Source: JAPLKB01 sp964429485 (lineage in GTDB: Bacteria; Desulfobacterota; Syntrophorhabdia; Syntrophorhabdales; Syntrophorhabdaceae). Taken from it: a stretch of DNA of 34,092 bases. The stretch is from the NCBI GenBank assembly GCA_964429485.1, contig CAYSBW010000024.1, positions 1 to 34,092 on the forward strand, written 5' to 3'. This document shows, piece after piece, positions 7,189-16,334 of this stretch (its first letter is position 1; the number at the start of each line of letters is the position of its first letter). A program made the position numbers and the translations under genes. The notes below the pieces were generated by a model, which worked only from the letters and a program-made list of their open reading frames with translations, did not search any database and had not been told where the DNA came from.

Positions 7189-9917
7189 CTCTTACATACA
7201 TGGGTAAATTTACCGGTATCAACCATATCAGTTGTATATTGCCAGCATCTTTCGCATTTTTCTCCATCTGCTCTGGACACATCAATGTCAATTTCTTCAT
7301 TTTGCTTAATTTCAATTTGCGATACTATAAAAATATCTTTAAGCTCCTCTCCAAGTTTTTTCAATAATCTATATTCATTTTCCGGTACGCTTAGAACAAC
7401 TTTTGCATCAAGGGAATGACCAATAACCTTTTCAACTCTTTTTTCTTCAATTTTTTTGTTAACAATTTCTTTGATTCCTCTGATTATTTCCCATTCTTCT
7501 TCGCACTTTGTGTCTATATATTCATTTCTCGCTACTGGAAAATCTGAGAGCAGAACGCTTTCCTGTTTAGCAATTCCCTTTAAATGGAACCACATTTCCT
7601 CAGCAGTGGAAGAAAGCACAGGAGCTATGAGCTTGATAAGAGAAATAAGAGTTTCATGGATTACAGTCTGGGATGCCCTTCTTTTAACAGAGTCCTTCTT
7701 TTCCACATAGATCCTGTCCTTAACAATGTCCAGATACATGGAACTGAGGTCAACAGAGCAAAAATTATGAACACTGTGGTATATTGTATGAAAAGCATAA
7801 TCATTATATGCAGCTGTAACTCTATTTATCAATCTCTGCAATCTGGAAAGAAGCCATTTGTCAAGATATGACATTTTTTCATATGAAACCATATCTTTCT
7901 CAGGATTAAAATCATCGTTAATGTTGGCATGGAGGAATCTTAAAGTATTTCTGATCCTCCTGTAAGTTTCAATAAGTCTGTTGATAATATCCTTGGATAT
8001 CTTTACATCATCTCTGTAATCTTCGTATATTACCCAGAGCCTGAGGATTTCTGCTCCGTATTTTTCGATTATTTCTTCAGGTGATATTATATTGCCCGAA
8101 GATTTTGACATTTTTCTACCAGTTCCATCCACAACAAATCCGTGTGTCAAAACTGATTTATATGGAGCAAAACCCTCATTGCCAACGGAAGTCAGGAGGG
8201 AACTGTGAAACCATCCCCGGTGCTGATCACTGCCTTCAAGATACAAATCCGCAGGATATTTCAATTCCTTTCTTTTCTTACAAACAGCAGCCCAACTGAC
8301 ACCGGAATCAAACCAGACATCAAGGATGTCTTCCTCCTTTACAAACGTGTCATTATTGCAATGTTTACATTTTGTTCCTTCAGGAAGAAAAAAACCTGCA
8401 TCTTTTTCAAACCAGATGTCTGCCCCATGTTCTTTAACCAGACCTTTGACTTTATCAAAGGTTTCATCATTCCAGAAAGGTTCCCTGCATTTTTCACAGT
8501 AAAATATCGTAATGGGTACGCCCCATGTTCTCTGACGTGAAATACACCAGTCAGGCCTGACCTGTAGCATGTTGTATATTCTGTCATGTCCCCATACAGG
8601 TATCCATTTTGTTTTATTCACTTCTTCAAGGGCCTTTTGACGAAGACCATTTTTGTCAAGCGAGATAAACCACTGCTCTGTTGCCCTGAAAATTACTGGT
8701 TTTTTGCAACGCCAGCAGTGAGGATATGAATGCTCTATTTCCTCTTTGTGAAGTAGAAGACCGAGTTCTTCGAGCTTTGCTATAACATGCCTGTTACTTT
8801 CAAAAACATTCATTCCTTTAAAAAATTCTATTTCTTCAAGAAATTCACCTCTATCATTTACAGGTGAATATACATCTAGGCCGTATTCCAGCCCTGTTTC
8901 ATAGTCTTCTTCACCATGTCCCGGAGCAATATGAACTGAACCCGTGCCTGTATCATTTGCAACATAGTCTGCATAAACAACAACAGATTCCCTTTCAATA
9001 AAGGGGTGCTGGAATTTCAAACCTTTAAGTTTCCCGGTTTCTATTTCTCCAATTATCTTATATTTTTCTATACCGGCCTTTTTTGTGATATCTTCAACGA
9101 GATCCTTGAGAGCAATGTATATACCTTCCGCTGTTTCAAAAGCTACATATGTAAAATCAGGGTTTATTGCTATTGCAAGGTTTGCAGGTAAAGTCCACGG
9201 CGTGGTTGTCCATATCAGCATAAAAACAGGTTTATCAGGATAACCATCAAATATGCCTTCTCTCTTCCGTGTATAAGGAAATTTTACATAAACCGCATCA
9301 GATTTTTTATTATCATATTCTATTTCCGCTTCAGCAAGAGCAGTGAGGCAGTGTGTACACCAGAGCACAGGTTTCTTCTTTCTGTATGCTTCACCTCTTT
9401 TAAAGAACTTGTGTATTTCACCTATAATAGTAGCCTGATAATCAAAATCCATTGTTATGTAAGGATGTTCCCAATCTCCAATATTGCCCAGCCTCTTGAA
9501 TTCCTCTCTCTGAATATCCAGAAAGCCTTCTGCGTAAGTGCGGCATCTGCGTCTCACATCAAGCTTGGATAAGGATAACTTTTTTTCTTTCGTCTCCTTT
9601 TCTATTTGATGTTCTATCGGCAGCCCGTGACAATCCCAACCTGGAACGTAGTCAGCCCTGTATCCTGACATGAATTTTGATTTTATAATTATATCTTTAA
9701 GTATTTTATTAAGGGCTGTCCCAAGATGAATGTTACCGTTTGCATAGGGAGGCCCATCATGTAGAATAAATGTTGGGTTTTCCTCACTTTTTTTTGTAAG
9801 TTTCTGATAAAGTTTTATCTCTTCCCAGAATTTTAAAATTTCCTTTTCCTTAATGGGCAGATTGCCTCTCATAGGGAAAGGTGTCTTGGGTAAATTTAAT
9901 GAGTCTTTATAATCCAT
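7161..9917 (-). CDS. ileS: Isoleucyl-tRNA synthetase
   Basis: This class Ia aminoacyl-tRNA synthetase charges tRNA-Ile and is 918 aa. The N-terminus (DYKDSLNLPKTPFPMRGNLP) is typical. The HIGH-type signature appears as GNIHLGTALNKI at 61-72, with Thr in the last HIGH position. The KMSKS loop is GRKMSKSSGN near 600. The CP1 editing domain (TTPWTLPANLAI) and a C-terminal zinc ribbon (CERCWQ...CKRC) show the bacterial, zinc-containing form. I chose the ATG at 9917, which has AAGGA ten bases upstream. An ATG three codons earlier sits directly on the ribosome-binding site. There is no T-box leader. It heads the ileS-lspA unit. Confidence 0.97.
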   Translation of the reverse strand: MDYKDSLNLPKTPFPMRGNLPIKEKEILKFWEEIKLYQKLTKKSEENPTFILHDGPPYANGNIHLGTALNKILKDIIIKSKFMSGYRADYVPGWDCHGLPIEHQIEKETKEKKLSLSKLDVRRRCRTYAEGFLDIQREEFKRLGNIGDWEHPYITMDFDYQATIIGEIHKFFKRGEAYRKKKPVLWCTHCLTALAEAEIEYDNKKSDAVYVKFPYTRKREGIFDGYPDKPVFMLIWTTTPWTLPANLAIAINPDFTYVAFETAEGIYIALKDLVEDITKKAGIEKYKIIGEIETGKLKGLKFQHPFIERESVVVYADYVANDTGTGSVHIAPGHGEEDYETGLEYGLDVYSPVNDRGEFLEEIEFFKGMNVFESNRHVIAKLEELGLLLHKEEIEHSYPHCWRCKKPVIFRATEQWFISLDKNGLRQKALEEVNKTKWIPVWGHDRIYNMLQVRPDWCISRQRTWGVPITIFYCEKCREPFWNDETFDKVKGLVKEHGADIWFEKDAGFFLPEGTKCKHCNNDTFVKEEDILDVWFDSGVSWAAVCKKRKELKYPADLYLEGSDQHRGWFHSSLLTSVGNEGFAPYKSVLTHGFVVDGTGRKMSKSSGNIISPEEIIEKYGAEILRLWVIYEDYRDDVKISKDIINRLIETYRRIRNTLRFLHANINDDFNPEKDMVSYEKMSYLDKWLLSRLQRLINRVTAAYNDYAFHTIYHSVHNFCSVDLSSMYLDIVKDRIYVEKKDSVKRRASQTVIHETLISLIKLIAPVLSSTAEEMWFHLKGIAKQESVLLSDFPVARNEYIDTKCEEEWEIIRGIKEIVNKKIEEKRVEKVIGHSLDAKVVLSVPENEYRLLKKLGEELKDIFIVSQIEIKQNEEIDIDVSRADGEKCERCWQYTTDMVDTGKFTHVCKRCADTLYSL

Positions 9918-10009
9918 AGTATGCATGTCCTTTTATTAAATATTTAGTAAAATTAACACAAAACAGTCTATCTATGCAAGGAATTATGGATTTTTTACCT
10001 TTCTTTGAA

Positions 10010-10657
10010 CTATACAGAACAAGTATTTTTGACAGCTTCGAAAGCAGGATTTAAAGAATTTGTTATAAATTCCTCGATTTCTTTTTCTTTTCCCCTGTAA
10101 AAATGGTCAGTTGGAATTATTTTCAGATACTTATCCACAACAGGCATAGCCTTGTAAAACTTCAACAAGCTGTCAACAGGCGAGATTTCATCATACATGC
10201 CGCCTGTAAAAAACATTTGTCCCCTGAATTGATTCATTGCTTCAGTAGGATAGGATGTGAAAGGATATGAAACGATGAAAATTGAACTAATATTTTCAGC
10301 AGCCAAAGCAGCCATGGATACTATCCAGGCTCCAAAGGAATATCCGGCAAGAACAAAAATAGCATCATCGTCCATTTTTTCTTTTAAAAATGCCAATGAT
10401 GCAAGTACATCCCGAACTTCCCCCTTACCTTCATCATAAGCGCCTCCACTCATTCCAACACCCCTGAAATTGAATCTCAAAGTGGTAAATCCCTTCTTAA
10501 AAAAGCCATCATCTATGGCTTCAACAACATTGTTATCCATGCATCCACCATATAGAGGGTGGGGATGGCATATTACTACTCCGGCCTTATTTTTATTTTC
10601 CCGTAATATTCCTTCAAGACCAAAGTCGGAGGCTATGGAGACCCTTTTTATTGACAT
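10010..10657 (-). CDS. Alpha/beta hydrolase (COG2945-like)
   Basis: The 215-aa protein is a compact alpha/beta hydrolase. The first strand is followed by VVICHPHPLYGGCMDNNVV and then NFRGVGMSGG. The nucleophile elbow is AGYSFGAW with Ser107. A probable catalytic Asp is in GMYDEISPVD and the His in PTDHFYRG. No signal peptide is seen, so it is cytoplasmic. The HPHPLYGG block and small size match the COG2945 group of unknown substrate. Its start codon at 10657 overlaps the -35 element of the divergent accD promoter, so the two promoters are likely to interfere. Confidence 0.85.
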   Translation of the reverse strand: MSIKRVSIASDFGLEGILRENKNKAGVVICHPHPLYGGCMDNNVVEAIDDGFFKKGFTTLRFNFRGVGMSGGAYDEGKGEVRDVLASLAFLKEKMDDDAIFVLAGYSFGAWIVSMAALAAENISSIFIVSYPFTSYPTEAMNQFRGQMFFTGGMYDEISPVDSLLKFYKAMPVVDKYLKIIPTDHFYRGKEKEIEEFITNSLNPAFEAVKNTCSV

Positions 10658-10679
10658 AACTCTTTTATTCTGGTAGTTT
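10651..10679 (+). promoter_or_regulatory. Candidate accD promoter (extended -10)
   Basis: A perfect TTGACA at 10651-10656 is followed after 17 bp by TAGTTT at 10674-10679, which is preceded by TGG (10671-10673) as an extended -10. Transcription should start near 10686, giving a leader of about 22 nt. The -35 overlaps the start codon of the divergent hydrolase gene. Confidence 0.5.
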
Positions 10680-10707
10680 TCTATCGAAAAATCAAGCAGG
10701 AAATGTC

Positions 10708-11571
10708 ATGAGTTTCTTTAAAAAGAAAGAAAAAACAATAAAACCATATAAAGCAATTGATATTGAAAAAGAAATAAAAAAAGCTGAAAAAGAGGAATCG
10801 CTCTGGATTAAATGCAGTTCCTGCCAGGAGCTTCTTTATAGGAAAGAGGTCGAGAGGAACCTCCATGTCTGCCTTAAATGCTTTTATCATTTTCCTATTA
10901 CTGTTGAAAAAAGAATCGCTCTGACCTTTGATAAAAATACATTCACCGAATTATATAAAAAAATTGAACCAGTTGATTTTTTGAAATTTAAAGATACAAA
11001 ACCATACAAAACAAGACTGCTTGAAACACAGGAATCAACAAAAAAGACAGATGCTATGATTTGCGGACAGGGGAAAATAAACGGAATAGATGTATTGGCA
11101 GCAATCTTTGATTTTTCATTCATGGGCGGTAGCCTTGGCTCTGTTGTCGGTGAAAAAATAACAAGAATACTTGAAGAAGGTATAAACAGGAAATTACCTG
11201 TTATTGTATTCTGCGCTTCAGGCGGCGCACGGATGCAGGAAGGAATAATGTCACTGATGCAGATGTCCAAAGTATCAGGTGCAATATACAGACTGAAATC
11301 CATGGGTATTCCATACATTGTTGTTCTTACAGACCCTACGCTGGGAGGTGTTACTGCAAGCATGGGTATGCTGGGAGATATTATTATTGCCGAGCCTAAA
11401 GCAATGATAGGATTTGCAGGTCCAAGAGTAATAAAGGATACTATCAAAGAAGAACTGCCACCGGGATTTCAGAGGGCAGAATTTCTCTTTGAGCATGGTA
11501 TGCTGGATATGATTCTCCCAAGGAAGGAACTGAAGAACGGATTATCCACAATACTTTCGCTGATAACATGA
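10708..11571 (+). CDS. accD: Acetyl-CoA carboxylase carboxyltransferase subunit beta
   Basis: AccD with AccA transfers the carboxyl group from biotin to acetyl-CoA, making malonyl-CoA for fatty-acid synthesis. The 287-aa protein has the N-terminal zinc ribbon with cysteines at 36, 39, 55 and 58. The crotonase-fold carboxyltransferase domain contains FMGGSLGSVVGEKI, FCASGGARMQEG, GGVTASMGMLGDI and IGFAGPRVI. The start ATG has AGGAAA upstream. It is the first gene of a compact plus-strand operon and overlaps folC by 4 bp (ATGA). accA is not in the window. Confidence 0.97.
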   Translation: MSFFKKKEKTIKPYKAIDIEKEIKKAEKEESLWIKCSSCQELLYRKEVERNLHVCLKCFYHFPITVEKRIALTFDKNTFTELYKKIEPVDFLKFKDTKPYKTRLLETQESTKKTDAMICGQGKINGIDVLAAIFDFSFMGGSLGSVVGEKITRILEEGINRKLPVIVFCASGGARMQEGIMSLMQMSKVSGAIYRLKSMGIPYIVVLTDPTLGGVTASMGMLGDIIIAEPKAMIGFAGPRVIKDTIKEELPPGFQRAEFLFEHGMLDMILPRKELKNGLSTILSLIT

Positions 11572-12833
11572 CAGCATATTCTGATTCGCTGAATTACCTT
11601 TACGGTCTTGAAAAATTCGGCATGGCATTCGGTCTTGAAAATATTCAATGGCTGCTGGGCCTTATTGACAACCCTCATTACAATCTTAAAACCCTTCATG
11701 TTGCCGGCACTAACGGTAAAGGTTCTGTAGCAACCATGCTATCTAATATATTGAAAGAAGCAGGTTATAAAGTAGGCAAATACACATCACCGCATCTTGT
11801 ATCTTTTACCGAAAGGATAACAGTAAATGAAGAAGAAATTTTAGAACATGAAGTTGCTGAATTAACAGAATATTTAAAGGAAAAAATATACAAAAAAGAC
11901 AGATCACATTTTTTTTCTTTTTTCGATTTTACAACCGCCATTGCTATCGAATATTTTTCCAGAAAAAAAACAGATATTTCGATTATGGAAACTGGCCTCG
12001 GAGGCAGGCTTGATTCCACTAATATAATTAACCCTATAGTGAGTATAATAACAAACATTTCCCATGACCATATGCAGTATCTCGGTGAAAATATACTTGA
12101 TATTACAAAAGAAAAGGCTGGTATTATCAAAAAGGATAAACCTGTTATAACAGGCGCCTCGGGCCAGTCTGCAGATATAATCGAAAAAACAGCTAAAAAT
12201 TTAAATTCCCCGGTTTATAAACTTCATAGAGATTTTTCATACAAAAAGACTGGTGATCAGAAAATGTCTTACAGAGGCATCGTGAAAAATATTGAAAATA
12301 TTTCGATAAACCTTATGGGGGATCATCAGTTTATCAACTGTGCAATATCGTTATGTGCTGTCGAACTTTTATCAGACCGGGGGTTTGATGTTGATGAAGA
12401 TTCTATCCGTCAGGCTCTCTCATCTATTAAATGGCAGGGCAGACTTGAAGTTGTCAATGAAAAACCCCCTATTATCCTTGATGGCGCCCATAATCCTGAT
12501 GGCGCTCGTATTCTTGCGGAGTTTCTCAAATCTCACTACAAAGATAAAAAGAAAATATTAATTTTAGGTGTTATGAAGGATAAAGATTATAGAAAGATTA
12601 TCAAAAAAATAGTACCATCTATAGATACGGTAATTCTTACAAAAGCTTCAACGGAAAGAGCTCTGCAGCCGGAAAAAATAAAACAATATATAGATAATTC
12701 ATTTGTCGAAAAAAATGTACGCAGTGCTCTAATAAAAGCAAGGGAAATTGCCGATGAAAATAGTCTTATTCTTGTAACCGGCTCGTTTTATACAATCGGG
12801 GAGGCAAAAACAATTATTGATGAAATCTTTTAA
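11568..12833 (+). CDS. folC: Folylpolyglutamate synthase / dihydrofolate synthase
   Basis: FolC adds glutamate to dihydropteroate and to folates. At 421 aa it has the Mur-ligase fold. The P-loop is VAGTNGKGSVATM (45-57), followed by YTSPHLVSFTERI, the catalytic METGLGGRLDSTN block, ISHDHMQYLG, and the C-terminal ILDGAHNPDGAR. The start ATG overlaps the accD stop codon, and there is no strong ribosome-binding site, so translation is probably coupled. accD-folC pairing is common in bacteria. Confidence 0.96.
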   Translation: MTAYSDSLNYLYGLEKFGMAFGLENIQWLLGLIDNPHYNLKTLHVAGTNGKGSVATMLSNILKEAGYKVGKYTSPHLVSFTERITVNEEEILEHEVAELTEYLKEKIYKKDRSHFFSFFDFTTAIAIEYFSRKKTDISIMETGLGGRLDSTNIINPIVSIITNISHDHMQYLGENILDITKEKAGIIKKDKPVITGASGQSADIIEKTAKNLNSPVYKLHRDFSYKKTGDQKMSYRGIVKNIENISINLMGDHQFINCAISLCAVELLSDRGFDVDEDSIRQALSSIKWQGRLEVVNEKPPIILDGAHNPDGARILAEFLKSHYKDKKKILILGVMKDKDYRKIIKKIVPSIDTVILTKASTERALQPEKIKQYIDNSFVEKNVRSALIKAREIADENSLILVTGSFYTIGEAKTIIDEIF

Positions 12834-14856
12834 AATTTCAATTGCTGTTTTTCTCATAATAACACCTCTTTTTCTTTTTGCGAAAGAAATGGATTTTAAA
12901 TCTTCTCTTACAAATCAAGTAGATATATCAGCTTATTTCCTTGAGCAGGACAGAGAACAAAACATATACATTGCCAAGGGAAGTGTGGAGCTCAAAGAAG
13001 GAACAAGAACATTAAATGCTGATTATGTTACATATAATACATTAACTCAGGATATTTTAGCAGAAGGGAACGTCATTCTTCGTGAAGGAGAAGACATTGT
13101 TGAATGCGAAAAACTGCAATTAAATCTCGCTACAAAAATGGGTACAATCGATAAGGGAAAAATATTTATTAAACAGGGTAATTTCAACATTTCCGGAACA
13201 GAAATAAACAAAGTGGGCGAAGCAACCTATACAATAAGAAATGGCTCAATGACTACCTGTGAAGGTGAAAGACCTGCATGGAAATTTCTTGCAAAAGATG
13301 TAGAGCTCACTGTTGAAGGCTATGCCAAAACAAAGGGTGCAAGATTCCAGATTCTGAACCAGACTGTTTTTTATTTTCCATGGGGAATTTTCCCTGTAAA
13401 AGCAGAAAGACAATCAGGTTTTTTAATGCCTGGATTAACCCTGTCAAGCAGAGACGGCATGTTAATCAAAAATTCCTATTTCCTTGAAATATCAAAGGAC
13501 AAGGATGCTACATTCTACCTTGATTATATAGAAAACAGGGGTTTCAAACCTGGTGCCGAATTCAGATACGCATTAAGGGAAGATCTCCAAGGAGAATGGT
13601 ATTCTTCAATTATCAAAGACAGAGATTATGACAATACCCGCTATCAGATTAAAGGCCGCCATGAACAGGTTATCGGGAAAAATACAGTCTTTAAAATGAA
13701 TATTAATCACGTTTCAGATATTGATTATCTAGAAGATTTTGGAAATAATGTACAGGAAAGAAGTGAAAATATGCTGAAGTCAACAGCCTATATTGAGCAA
13801 CCTCTTAAAAAATCTATTCTTACTTACGAAATGTCCTACATTAAAAATTTAACACAGAAAAACAACGATGGTATTTTTAAATATCTTCCTTTTATATCTT
13901 TTTTTACAGAATATATACCTTTAATGAAAAATAAATTATATACAAACGTTCGCACAGATTATACAAACTTTTACAGGGAAAAAGGGGATCAGTACTCCAG
14001 ATTGAATTTTGAACCAAGTTTGAGGCTGCCCTTTTCCACTAATGGTATTAATTTTCTCATTAATGGCACATTATATGAAACAGCCTATCTAATCAATTCT
14101 GCTCAAAAAAACAGCAAAGATACCAAGCTTCACCAGACTGCCAAGATTGAAGCAGATATGAACAGTCAATTTTTAAGGAATTACAGTACAAAGCTTTTCA
14201 ACCTTGGTACAATGCAGAGTCTCATAAAGCCTCAGCTCAGATACACATTCATACCTAACACTTCTTTTACTGATATTCCCAATATTGACCCATCGGACAG
14301 ACAGTATCAGACCAACACCATGACATATTCACTGAACCATTACTTAAATGCCTTTACCCCACAGGGATCAAAGGAAATATCTCTTTTTGAAATAGAGCAG
14401 ACTTACGGAATTTCCGGAAGGTTAGAGCCTTCAACATTATATGAAGGTTATGGCGGCAGATTTTCCGATATAAAAGCAAGATTGACTTTATATCCAAAAG
14501 ACTATCTTGCCTATTCCAATGAAAGTATTTTCAACACCAGCGGCCAGGGACTTTCAATTATGAGAAATGCATTAAATTACAAGATACCTGACGTATATTA
14601 TATGATAGTCACCCATAATTACACAAACAAGTTGACCAATGAACTCTATTATGATCTTGGCGGAAAATATAACCATTTTGAAGGCAAATATCAGATGAGA
14701 TACTCTTTTTACGATGGCGCCTGGATAGACACGCTCTATCAGCTTACGTATCATCCTAAATGCTGGGCAGTAACACTTACCCTTACCCAGACAAAAAGAC
14801 CGAGAGATACTGCTGTCAGAGTCTCCTTTGATTTGACAGGAATTACAACAAGGTAA
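12820..14856 (+). CDS. lptD: LPS-assembly outer-membrane protein LptD
   Basis: LptD is the beta-barrel that, with LptE, inserts lipopolysaccharide into the outer leaflet of the outer membrane. The 678-aa protein has a signal peptide (SFKISIAVFLIITPLFLFA). An OstA-type beta-jellyroll follows (about 35-140; YNTLTQDILAEGNVILREGE). The long barrel domain contains PWGIFPVKAERQSGFLMPGL and ends in paired aromatic strands. It overlaps folC by 14 bp; I chose the ATG at 12820 over the TTG before it. The downstream sugar-nucleotide genes and lpxH make this an envelope operon. Confidence 0.94.
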   Translation: MKSFKISIAVFLIITPLFLFAKEMDFKSSLTNQVDISAYFLEQDREQNIYIAKGSVELKEGTRTLNADYVTYNTLTQDILAEGNVILREGEDIVECEKLQLNLATKMGTIDKGKIFIKQGNFNISGTEINKVGEATYTIRNGSMTTCEGERPAWKFLAKDVELTVEGYAKTKGARFQILNQTVFYFPWGIFPVKAERQSGFLMPGLTLSSRDGMLIKNSYFLEISKDKDATFYLDYIENRGFKPGAEFRYALREDLQGEWYSSIIKDRDYDNTRYQIKGRHEQVIGKNTVFKMNINHVSDIDYLEDFGNNVQERSENMLKSTAYIEQPLKKSILTYEMSYIKNLTQKNNDGIFKYLPFISFFTEYIPLMKNKLYTNVRTDYTNFYREKGDQYSRLNFEPSLRLPFSTNGINFLINGTLYETAYLINSAQKNSKDTKLHQTAKIEADMNSQFLRNYSTKLFNLGTMQSLIKPQLRYTFIPNTSFTDIPNIDPSDRQYQTNTMTYSLNHYLNAFTPQGSKEISLFEIEQTYGISGRLEPSTLYEGYGGRFSDIKARLTLYPKDYLAYSNESIFNTSGQGLSIMRNALNYKIPDVYYMIVTHNYTNKLTNELYYDLGGKYNHFEGKYQMRYSFYDGAWIDTLYQLTYHPKCWAVTLTLTQTKRPRDTAVRVSFDLTGITTR

Positions 14857-14872
14857 TAAGGGAGGAGAACTT

Positions 14873-15328
14873 ATGATCAATGACGTAGTTGTAAAACAAC
14901 TGAAATACATCCCTGACGAGAGGGGAAGATTAATGGAAATACTCAAATGCAATGAAGATATTTTCGTTAAATTCGGGCAGGTGTACATATCGACTACCTA
15001 TCCCCATGTTGTAAAGGCATGGCATTTTCATAAAATGCAGGATGATTTTATTATTTGCATTCATGGAATGTTAAAGCTCGTTTTATATGACAACAGAGAT
15101 AATTCACCTACAAAGGGAGAGATAAATCAGTTTTTTATAGGCGAATTCAATCCCGCTCTCGTAAAAGTGCCAAAAGAGGTTTATCATGGATGGAAATGCA
15201 TAAGTGAAGAGGAAGCGATTGTTATAAACATTCCTACAGAACCTTATGATAATAAAAAGCCCGATGAATTCAGGCTGGATCCACACAATAATAACATACC
15301 TTACAACTGGGAGCGAAAAGATGGCTGA
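14873..15328 (+). CDS. RmlC-like dTDP-4-dehydrorhamnose 3,5-epimerase family cupin
   Basis: The 151-aa protein is a RmlC-type cupin and is expected to epimerise a dTDP-4-keto-6-deoxy sugar. It starts like RmlC (VVVKQLKYIPDERGRLMEIL) and has the jelly-roll core with HFHKMQDDFIICIHGMLKLVLYD and VPKEVYHGW. It is shorter than classical RmlC (about 180 aa). It has KAWHFHK where classical enzymes have RGLHYQ, so it belongs to a divergent branch and its exact product is uncertain. GGGAGGAG just upstream is a strong ribosome-binding site. The last codons overlap the rfbB start. Confidence 0.82.
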   Translation: MINDVVVKQLKYIPDERGRLMEILKCNEDIFVKFGQVYISTTYPHVVKAWHFHKMQDDFIICIHGMLKLVLYDNRDNSPTKGEINQFFIGEFNPALVKVPKEVYHGWKCISEEEAIVINIPTEPYDNKKPDEFRLDPHNNNIPYNWERKDG

Positions 15329-16334
15329 TATAAATTTACTTGTTACAGGCGGCTGTGGTTTCATAGGAAGTAATTTCATCCGTTACATGCTTTCAAAATA
15401 CCAGTACAACATAATAAACCTGGATAAGCTCACCTATGCAGGCAACCTTGAGAATCTGAAGGGAATAGAAGACGATGAAAGATACATCTTTGCAAAAGGT
15501 GATATTGCAGACAAATCAGATCTTGAAAAAGTATTTGAAAAAAAAATTGATATGATTGTCAACTTTGCGGCAGAATCCCATGTTGACAGAAGCATAATAG
15601 ACCCTGATACATTCATAAAGACAAATATAAACGGCACTTTTAATTTGCTTGAAATGGCAAAGAAAAAGGAAGTTAAAAGATTCCTTCAGATCTCCACAGA
15701 TGAAGTTTACGGATCTCTCGGAAAGGAAGGGAAATTCACGGAAAAAACTCCCCTTGCTCCCAACAGCCCCTACTCTGCTTCAAAGACTTCTGCTGATATG
15801 CTGACAATGGCATACTTCAAAACATTCAACATGCCTGTACTGATAACAAGATGCTCTAACAACTACGGCCCCTATCAGTTTCCTGAAAAACTGATCCCTC
15901 TTATAATATCCAATGCCCTTGAGGATATTGAGCTGCCTGTCTACGGAGATGGCATGAATGTAAGAGACTGGATACATGTCATTGACCATTGCAGGGGCAT
16001 TGACACAGTTCTTCATAAAGGCAGATCAGGGGAAGTATACAACATAGGCGGGGAAAGCGAGAAGACCAACATTGAGATAGTAAAACTTATTCTTGATATT
16101 CTCGGTAAGCCCCACTCTCTTATAAAATATGTAAAGGACAGACCCGGACATGACAGGAGATATGCCATAGATCAGACAAAGATTAAAAAAGAACTGGGCC
16201 ATGAAACAAGTATGACCTTTGAAAAAGGCATGGAAGAAACAGTAAAATGGTATGTGGAGAACAGGCCCTGGTGGGAACGGATTAAAAGCGGAGCATATCT
16301 TGAATACTACGATATGATGTATAAAAACAGATGA
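15321..16334 (+). CDS. rfbB: dTDP-glucose 4,6-dehydratase (RmlB)
   Basis: This extended short-chain dehydrogenase converts dTDP-glucose to dTDP-4-keto-6-deoxyglucose. The 337-aa protein has the NAD-binding GGCGFIGSNF (10-19), NFAAESHVDRSI, the catalytic TDE at 126-128 and Y151xxxK155 (PYSASK). It also has the nucleotide-binding NNYGPYQFPEKLIPL. The true start is the ATG at 15321, with GGGAG at 15309-15313; a longer in-frame extension upstream is not typical of the family. It overlaps the RmlC-like gene by 8 bp and rfbD by 4 bp. No rmlA (dTDP-glucose pyrophosphorylase) is nearby. Confidence 0.95.
   Translation: MADINLLVTGGCGFIGSNFIRYMLSKYQYNIINLDKLTYAGNLENLKGIEDDERYIFAKGDIADKSDLEKVFEKKIDMIVNFAAESHVDRSIIDPDTFIKTNINGTFNLLEMAKKKEVKRFLQISTDEVYGSLGKEGKFTEKTPLAPNSPYSASKTSADMLTMAYFKTFNMPVLITRCSNNYGPYQFPEKLIPLIISNALEDIELPVYGDGMNVRDWIHVIDHCRGIDTVLHKGRSGEVYNIGGESEKTNIEIVKLILDILGKPHSLIKYVKDRPGHDRRYAIDQTKIKKELGHETSMTFEKGMEETVKWYVENRPWWERIKSGAYLEYYDMMYKNR

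Noticed and set aside
8205..8587. Several long open frames opposite ileS
   Set aside because: They lie inside a strongly supported coding region and show no motifs; they are shadows of ileS.
9918..10009. Possible T-box leader before ileS
   Set aside because: The gap is only 92 bp and has no T-box sequence, no specifier stem and no terminator.
10887..11447. 186-codon frame opposite accD
   Set aside because: Entirely within accD on the other strand, no motif, no ribosome-binding site.
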